Below, one piece after another: positions 4,841-8,101 of a stretch of DNA of 8,101 nucleotides. The translations under genes were made by a program, and so were the position numbers. The number at the start of each line of letters is the position of its first letter. Positions within the stretch are counted from its first letter, which is position 1. The notes under the pieces are model-generated. The model saw nothing but the letters and a program-made list of their open reading frames with translations, did not search any database and had not been told where the DNA came from. The stretch covers positions 1 through 8,101 of the forward strand of contig JAGOBP010000162.1 of assembly GCA_017999195.1 (NCBI GenBank), read 5' to 3'. Source of the stretch: Thermoflexales bacterium. GTDB taxonomy: Bacteria; Chloroflexota; Anaerolineae; Fen-1058.

Positions 4841-6934
4841 TCACCGCCCGCTGGACGCCAACGCGGCGCGCTCTGGCACAGTGGCCGTGCGCCGCTCGGC
4901 AGCCGATGGCCACATCGCCACCAGCGTCCCCAGCACTAGAATGATACCGCCAATCCACAAGAACTGGATCAACGGATTGATGTAGGCTTTAATCGTGCCA
5001 AAGCCGCTTTGCTCGCCCAGATACAACAAATACAAGTCTTCACCCACCGACGACAAGATGCCGGGCGGCGTCAACTCGCCGGTGCCGTTCAGGAAAATCT
5101 CGCGATACGGCGCAACGGTAACTGGCGCTTGCCCTGGCTGCGAAACGGTCATGTAACCGGCCACGATCATGATGTCCCGCCCGCGATCGGTGTACCACTC
5201 GGTGCAGTCACCGCTGACCCCAAACTGCGGATTGCACGTCAGGCCACGATTATACGTAATCGTATAATGGCCCACCGTCAGCGAGCCGCCCGGCGCCAGC
5301 GAGCGCTGCGTCTGCTGCTGGAAGTTGAGCGAGCCGATGACGCCGATGCCCATGACGAGCACGCCCACATGGATCAAATACCCGCCATAGCGACGGCGAT
5401 TGCGCGCAAACAAGCGCGTCAACGCGGTGAAGTAACTCTCACCCGATAGTTTATGCCGCGCCCGCACGCCCCGATAGTATTCGGTCAGCGTGATCGCGCT
5501 TGTAAAGGCGATCAGCCCAAAGCCCAGCAGCACCGGGATGATCTGCAAGCCGATGACAAACAAGGCCACCATGACGATTGCCGCAAAAATCGCGGGCTTC
5601 CACAGCATCTTGCCCAGGCCCTCGGGCGACGATTTGCGCCACGCGGCCAGCGGGCCGATGCCCATCAACAAGATCAACAGCGCCACTTGCGGCCCGATCA
5701 GTTGATTGTAAACCGGTGGCCCCACGGTCAACTTCTCGTTGACCAGCAATTCGCTGAACATCGAATAGTAGGTGCCGACAAAGACCGTAAAGGTCAGCGT
5801 CATGAACAGGAAGTTGTTCAAGACAAACATCGCCTCGCGCGACAACATCGAGTCCAGTTTGTTCTCGCTCTTCAGCAAATTAGAGCGGCTGATGATCAGC
5901 GCGACTGAGCCGATAAACACCAGCGCCGTGAACGACAGGAAGGGCAAACCCAGGCTCGATCGGGCAAACGAGTGAACCGACGAGATGACGCCCGTGCGCG
6001 TGACGAACGTCCCCAGCACCATCAAGCAGAACGACAGCAAAATCAGCACCATGTTCCAAATCTTGAACATGCCGCGTTTCTCTTGAATGATGACCGAGTG
6101 CAGGAAGGCGGTGGCCGTCAGCCACGGCAACAGCGCCGAATTTTCCACCGGGTCCCAGCCCCAGTAGCCGCCCCACCCCAGCACATCGTAAGCCCAGCGC
6201 GCGCCCAGCAACAAGCCCACGCTCAAGAACAACCACGCAATCAACGTCGCGCGCCGTGAAGCGCGGATCCAACTATCGGTCTTGTTACGGGCGATCATGG
6301 CCGCCAGCGCATACGCAAACGGAATCGTCAAACCGACGAAGCCCAGATACAACATCGGCGGATGGATGATCATGCCCGGATGGCGCAGCAAGGGATTGAG
6401 GCCGGTGCCATCGGGCGCGGTAAAGGCCCGCAGGCCGCCCGGCTGGAACACCGCCGCGCTGACATTACCGGCCGCATCCACCCACAAGCGATTGAACGGA
6501 TTGGCGAAGAAGATGACCAACAGCAAGAAGAACGCTTGCGTGCCAACCGCCACCACGATGGTCCACGGCAGCAAATCGCGATTGGTCTTCCACGGCCGCA
6601 GGAACGTAAAGAACAGGAAGATCGACATCAGCCAGTTCCAGAACAAGATGCTGCCGTTCTGGCCGCCCCACAACGCCGTGATACGCAAAAACGTCGGCGT
6701 GGAATTGTTGCTGGTGCGATAGGTATACTCGACGTGATAGTCGCCGACGAGATTGGAAATAATGATCGCCAGACAGGCGATGGTCAACAACGGCATCACC
6801 ACGATGACGGCGCGCCGCGCGCTCTCGGTGAGGTCCGGGCGCTTCTGACTACCGCCCATCGCGGCGACGATCAAAGCATAGACCGAACTCAACGCGGCCA
6901 ACACCAGCGCAATCAAGCCAATATCAGGAACCAT
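4841..6934 (-). CDS. ccmF: Heme lyase subunit CcmF
   Basis: 697 residues from the ATG at 6934, somewhat longer than many CcmF proteins. CcmF is the polytopic membrane protein that takes heme from CcmE and ligates it to apocytochrome. The start MVPDIGLIALVLA matches the usual CcmF N-terminus and has a near-consensus ribosome site; the GTG 18 nt upstream is discarded. Conserved parts: GGQNGS (90-95), HPPMLYLGF with H191, the tryptophan-rich heme-handling WWD motif WGGYWGWDPVEN (254-265), H279 (AFLHSVI), H321 (SSVHSFA) and H522 (YLIHVG). These four histidines correspond to the two periplasmic and two membrane histidines known from E. coli CcmF. Many hydrophobic helices are evident, with a large extracytoplasmic domain near the C-terminus (about 536-650) holding a cysteine pair, C567 and C577. 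ccmH follows after 2 nt, suggesting coupled translation. Confidence 0.97.
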   Translation of the reverse strand: MVPDIGLIALVLAALSSVYALIVAAMGGSQKRPDLTESARRAVIVVMPLLTIACLAIIISNLVGDYHVEYTYRTSNNSTPTFLRITALWGGQNGSILFWNWLMSIFLFFTFLRPWKTNRDLLPWTIVVAVGTQAFFLLLVIFFANPFNRLWVDAAGNVSAAVFQPGGLRAFTAPDGTGLNPLLRHPGMIIHPPMLYLGFVGLTIPFAYALAAMIARNKTDSWIRASRRATLIAWLFLSVGLLLGARWAYDVLGWGGYWGWDPVENSALLPWLTATAFLHSVIIQEKRGMFKIWNMVLILLSFCLMVLGTFVTRTGVISSVHSFARSSLGLPFLSFTALVFIGSVALIISRSNLLKSENKLDSMLSREAMFVLNNFLFMTLTFTVFVGTYYSMFSELLVNEKLTVGPPVYNQLIGPQVALLILLMGIGPLAAWRKSSPEGLGKMLWKPAIFAAIVMVALFVIGLQIIPVLLGFGLIAFTSAITLTEYYRGVRARHKLSGESYFTALTRLFARNRRRYGGYLIHVGVLVMGIGVIGSLNFQQQTQRSLAPGGSLTVGHYTITYNRGLTCNPQFGVSGDCTEWYTDRGRDIMIVAGYMTVSQPGQAPVTVAPYREIFLNGTGELTPPGILSSVGEDLYLLYLGEQSGFGTIKAYINPLIQFLWIGGIILVLGTLVAMWPSAAERRTATVPERAALASSGR

Positions 6935-6936
6935 CT

Positions 6937-6944
6937 TCACCTCC
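6937..6944 (-). promoter_or_regulatory. Near-consensus ribosome binding site of ccmF
   Basis: The minus strand reads GGAGGTGA, with GGAGG 5 nt before the ATG at 6934. It fixes the ccmF start over the GTG at 6952, because the site lies inside the coding sequence that the GTG would give. It is the strongest Shine-Dalgarno sequence in the window, which suits a gene translated independently after the ccmE/ccmF gap. Confidence 0.85.
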
Positions 6945-6961
6945 CCAGTCACATAAACAGG

Positions 6962-7020
6962 TAGAGAGACAGAAAGACGGAGAGCCAGGCCCTCAATCTC
7001 TCCGTCTCTCCATCTCTCTA
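6962..7020 (-). repeat. Long purine/pyrimidine inverted repeat (hairpin) between ccmE and ccmF
   Basis: Arms at 6962-6984 and 6998-7020 enclose a 13-nt loop. As DNA they match at 20 of 23 positions; the inner 10 bases, AGACGGAGAG and CTCTCCGTCT, are perfect. In the minus-strand RNA, which is the sense transcript, all three mismatches become G-U pairs, so the 23-bp stem is unbroken; on the plus strand they would be A-C mismatches. The hairpin ends 27 nt before the ccmF start and leaves its ribosome site free. No U-run follows it. Confidence 0.87.
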
Positions 7021-7038
7021 GTCAATGATCAACCGCAA

Positions 7039-7476
7039 TCAACCCTCGGCAGGTTTATCAACCTGATCCGGGAACTGCTCTTCGTAGCGGGTGGGGCACT
7101 TCAACAACAACGTATCGGCGTAGAACTTGCCGTCCGTGCCCAGATGGCCTTCCACAATGGCGGTGGCATGCGGCTGCAACAGGTCCGGCTTGGGTCCCTT
7201 GTACACGATGCGCAACGGCGTCTGCTTGCCGATCTGATCTTCGGTATCCACCACGTCGAATTCCAGATACGGCTCGCTATTGCGGACTTCATACAGCGTC
7301 GATTCGTAAATGACGGCCCCCGACACGCGCACGCTTTGATCGACCATATCCTGGCCCTTGTCGCGCAGTTGGGTAATCGTCAAAAAATACTGCGCGTTGG
7401 CCGTCATGCTGGTCACAATCAGAAACGCGGCCGCCGCCACAATCAACGAACCACCTAACAGATACTTTGGCTTCAT
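7039..7476 (-). CDS. ccmE: Cytochrome c maturation heme chaperone CcmE, Cys-type (CxxxY) variant
   Basis: 145 residues, normal for CcmE. It is a membrane-anchored OB-fold protein that binds heme covalently outside the membrane and hands it to CcmF. One N-terminal membrane helix (about 5-24) is followed by the OB-fold core with recognisable CcmE elements: 'SVRVSGAVI', 'LRIVYKGPKPDLL' and 'ATAIVEGHLGTDGKFYADTLLLKCPTRYE'-type final strands (only short parts quoted here). The heme-attaching residue is C127 in CPTRY, where most bacterial CcmE proteins have His in HxxxY. Cys-type CcmE proteins are known from archaea and some sulfate reducers. Y131 is kept. The ATG at 7476 follows GGGAGAGGAAC, a fair ribosome site. 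It is the first gene after the promoter at 7534-7562; ccmF follows across a hairpin gap of about 100 nt. Confidence 0.93.
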   Translation of the reverse strand: MKPKYLLGGSLIVAAAAFLIVTSMTANAQYFLTITQLRDKGQDMVDQSVRVSGAVIYESTLYEVRNSEPYLEFDVVDTEDQIGKQTPLRIVYKGPKPDLLQPHATAIVEGHLGTDGKFYADTLLLKCPTRYEEQFPDQVDKPAEG

Positions 7477-7533
7477 GTTCCTCTCCCTGTTCAGTCTGTG
7501 CGTGAGCCGCCAAGCCCAATCACATCCTCGGTT

Positions 7534-7562
7534 AGTGTACCATTCCGAATATGGCGTGTCAA
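7534..7562 (-). promoter_or_regulatory. Sigma70-type promoter of the ccm operon
   Basis: The minus strand carries a perfect -35 TTGACA (7557-7562), a 17-nt spacer and the -10 TACACT (7534-7539, 4 of 6 consensus). Transcription would start near 7527 and give a leader of about 50 nt before the ccmE ATG. It is the best promoter match I found in the intergenic region, and both its place and direction fit. Confidence 0.7.
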
Positions 7563-7676
7563 TCCACGGTCAGAACAACCGGACAAACCGCCTACCTTCT
7601 AGGTTGTCATTTGTCACCCGCCTAACCTAAGTCGTTTAACTCGCCTATAGGTTACGGGATAATGAAAATCCTCACA

Positions 7677-7690
7677 ATGATCCAGATCAT
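7677..7690. promoter_or_regulatory. FNR/CRP-family-like palindrome upstream of ccmE
   Basis: ATGATC-CA-GATCAT is a perfect 14-bp palindrome. It contains TGAT-N4-ATCA, 8 of 10 bases of the TTGAT-N4-ATCAA site used by FNR, DNR and NnrR regulators. Its centre (7683.5) lies about 157 nt upstream of the predicted start of the main promoter, too far for the usual activation geometry. However, it sits at -41.5 relative to a weak second promoter-like pair: TTGTGA at 7672-7677 and TAACCT at 7649-7654, 17 nt apart. It could also be a chance palindrome downstream of the transpeptidase gene. Confidence 0.35.
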
Positions 7691-7710
7691 AACTACCCGA
7701 ATGGATAGAC

Positions 7711-8101
7711 CTAACTCACGATAATGGGTGTGCCGCCCTTATCGACCACGAGCAAGGCATCATCATACGTCGCGGCGGGCATCGACCACCGATAGACCCA
7801 CTTGGCGTCCTCGGCCAGCACGTTGACGCACCCGTGACTGCGCGGATGACCAAAATCGTTGTGCCAGTACGCGCCGTGCACAGCCGCCCCCTCTTGCGTA
7901 AAGTACGTGCAATAGGGCACGCCGGGCAAATCGTATTCGTCGGCGCGGCCGATGAAGCCCATCATATGCCGCGAGGGGCGCTTGCGCACGACGGTGTGTT
8001 CGCCAGTCGGCGTCGTAAAATCGACCATGCCCATGCCTTCGATGGTAAACGCCGCCCCGGTGGCGCAGCGCGTTGACCACACCAGTTCATCACCCTCATA
8101 T
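7711..8101 (-). CDS. L,D-transpeptidase (YkuD domain), C-terminal part (runs off the right edge)
   Basis: 129 residues are visible, from YEGDELVWSTRCATG to the TAG stop; the frame is open to the window edge, so the N-terminus is missing. The GTG at 8082 is not taken as the start because the codons before it continue the family's first beta strands. The catalytic motif is intact: HGAYWHNDFGHPRSHGCVN contains the family histidine, the SHGC core with its nucleophilic cysteine, and the following VN. L,D-transpeptidases act outside the membrane, forming 3-3 peptidoglycan cross-links or attaching proteins to the wall. The core ends shortly after the catalytic cysteine, and the tail finishes with ALLVVDKGGTPIIVS, as in many family members. 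It is separated from ccmE by 234 nt that contain the ccm promoter, so it is probably not part of the ccm operon. No clear terminator follows it. Confidence 0.93.
   Translation of the reverse strand, partial: YEGDELVWSTRCATGAAFTIEGMGMVDFTTPTGEHTVVRKRPSRHMMGFIGRADEYDLPGVPYCTYFTQEGAAVHGAYWHNDFGHPRSHGCVNVLAEDAKWVYRWSMPAATYDDALLVVDKGGTPIIVS

Noticed and set aside
4839..4958. N-terminal extension of the ccmH frame
   Set aside because: It lies inside the ccmF coding region, and the ATG at 4838 directly starts a normal signal sequence 2 nt after the ccmF stop.
5249..5268. Internal promoter within ccmF from the two TATAAT hexamers
   Set aside because: No -35 element at 16-18 nt on either strand; the hexamers follow from the palindrome and the encoded YTITYN.
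6962..7020. Intrinsic terminator (also considered for 981-1026 and 4264-4297)
   Set aside because: No U-rich run follows any of the three stems in the sense direction, and essential downstream ccm genes have no promoter of their own that I can see.
7579..7710. Terminator for the L,D-transpeptidase gene
   Set aside because: Only weak, interrupted stems (for example 7582-7608) without a proper T-run on the minus strand; the palindrome at 7677-7690 has too small a loop for a good terminator.

Overview
The window is almost entirely one minus-strand operon for cytochrome c maturation (Ccm, System I), read from right to left. The order of transcription is ccmE, ccmF, ccmH, ccmG, a small membrane-anchored zinc-ribbon protein, a large diheme cytochrome c fusion lipoprotein, ccmA, and ccmB (cut by the left edge). 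The 3' part of an L,D-transpeptidase gene, also on the minus strand, lies at the right edge. I see no plus-strand gene; the long plus-strand reading frames are shadows of the GC-rich minus-strand genes.

Organism: the gene order, the CcmH variant with four cysteines, the Cys-type CcmE, and the unusual zinc-ribbon and cytochrome-fusion genes inside the cluster suggest an uncultured or little-studied member of Chloroflexota. This is an inference from protein style, not a database match.

How the genes work together: CcmA and CcmB (with CcmC, presumably just beyond the left edge) load heme onto the chaperone CcmE. CcmF takes heme from CcmE and attaches it to apocytochrome. CcmG and CcmH keep the CxxCH cysteines reduced. 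No TPR-bearing CcmI is visible. However, the zinc-ribbon protein and the C-terminal tail of the cytochrome fusion share one short motif resembling the cytoplasmic loop of CcmI. They may act as an unusual CcmI-like part or be clients coupled to the assembly complex.

Regulation: a good sigma70-type promoter (TTGACA, 17-nt spacer, TACACT) lies upstream of ccmE, with an FNR/CRP-like palindrome further upstream. Most junctions are tight: ccmF/ccmH 2 nt, ccmA/ccmB overlapping in ATGA, ccmG/zinc ribbon 20 nt, zinc ribbon/cytochrome 31 nt. Each of the three wider internal gaps (ccmE/ccmF, ccmH/ccmG, cytochrome/ccmA) instead holds a long inverted repeat able to fold in the sense transcript. The best candidates for something undescribed are these hairpins, the shared CcmI-like module, the four-copy repeat in the zinc-ribbon protein and the cytochrome fusion.
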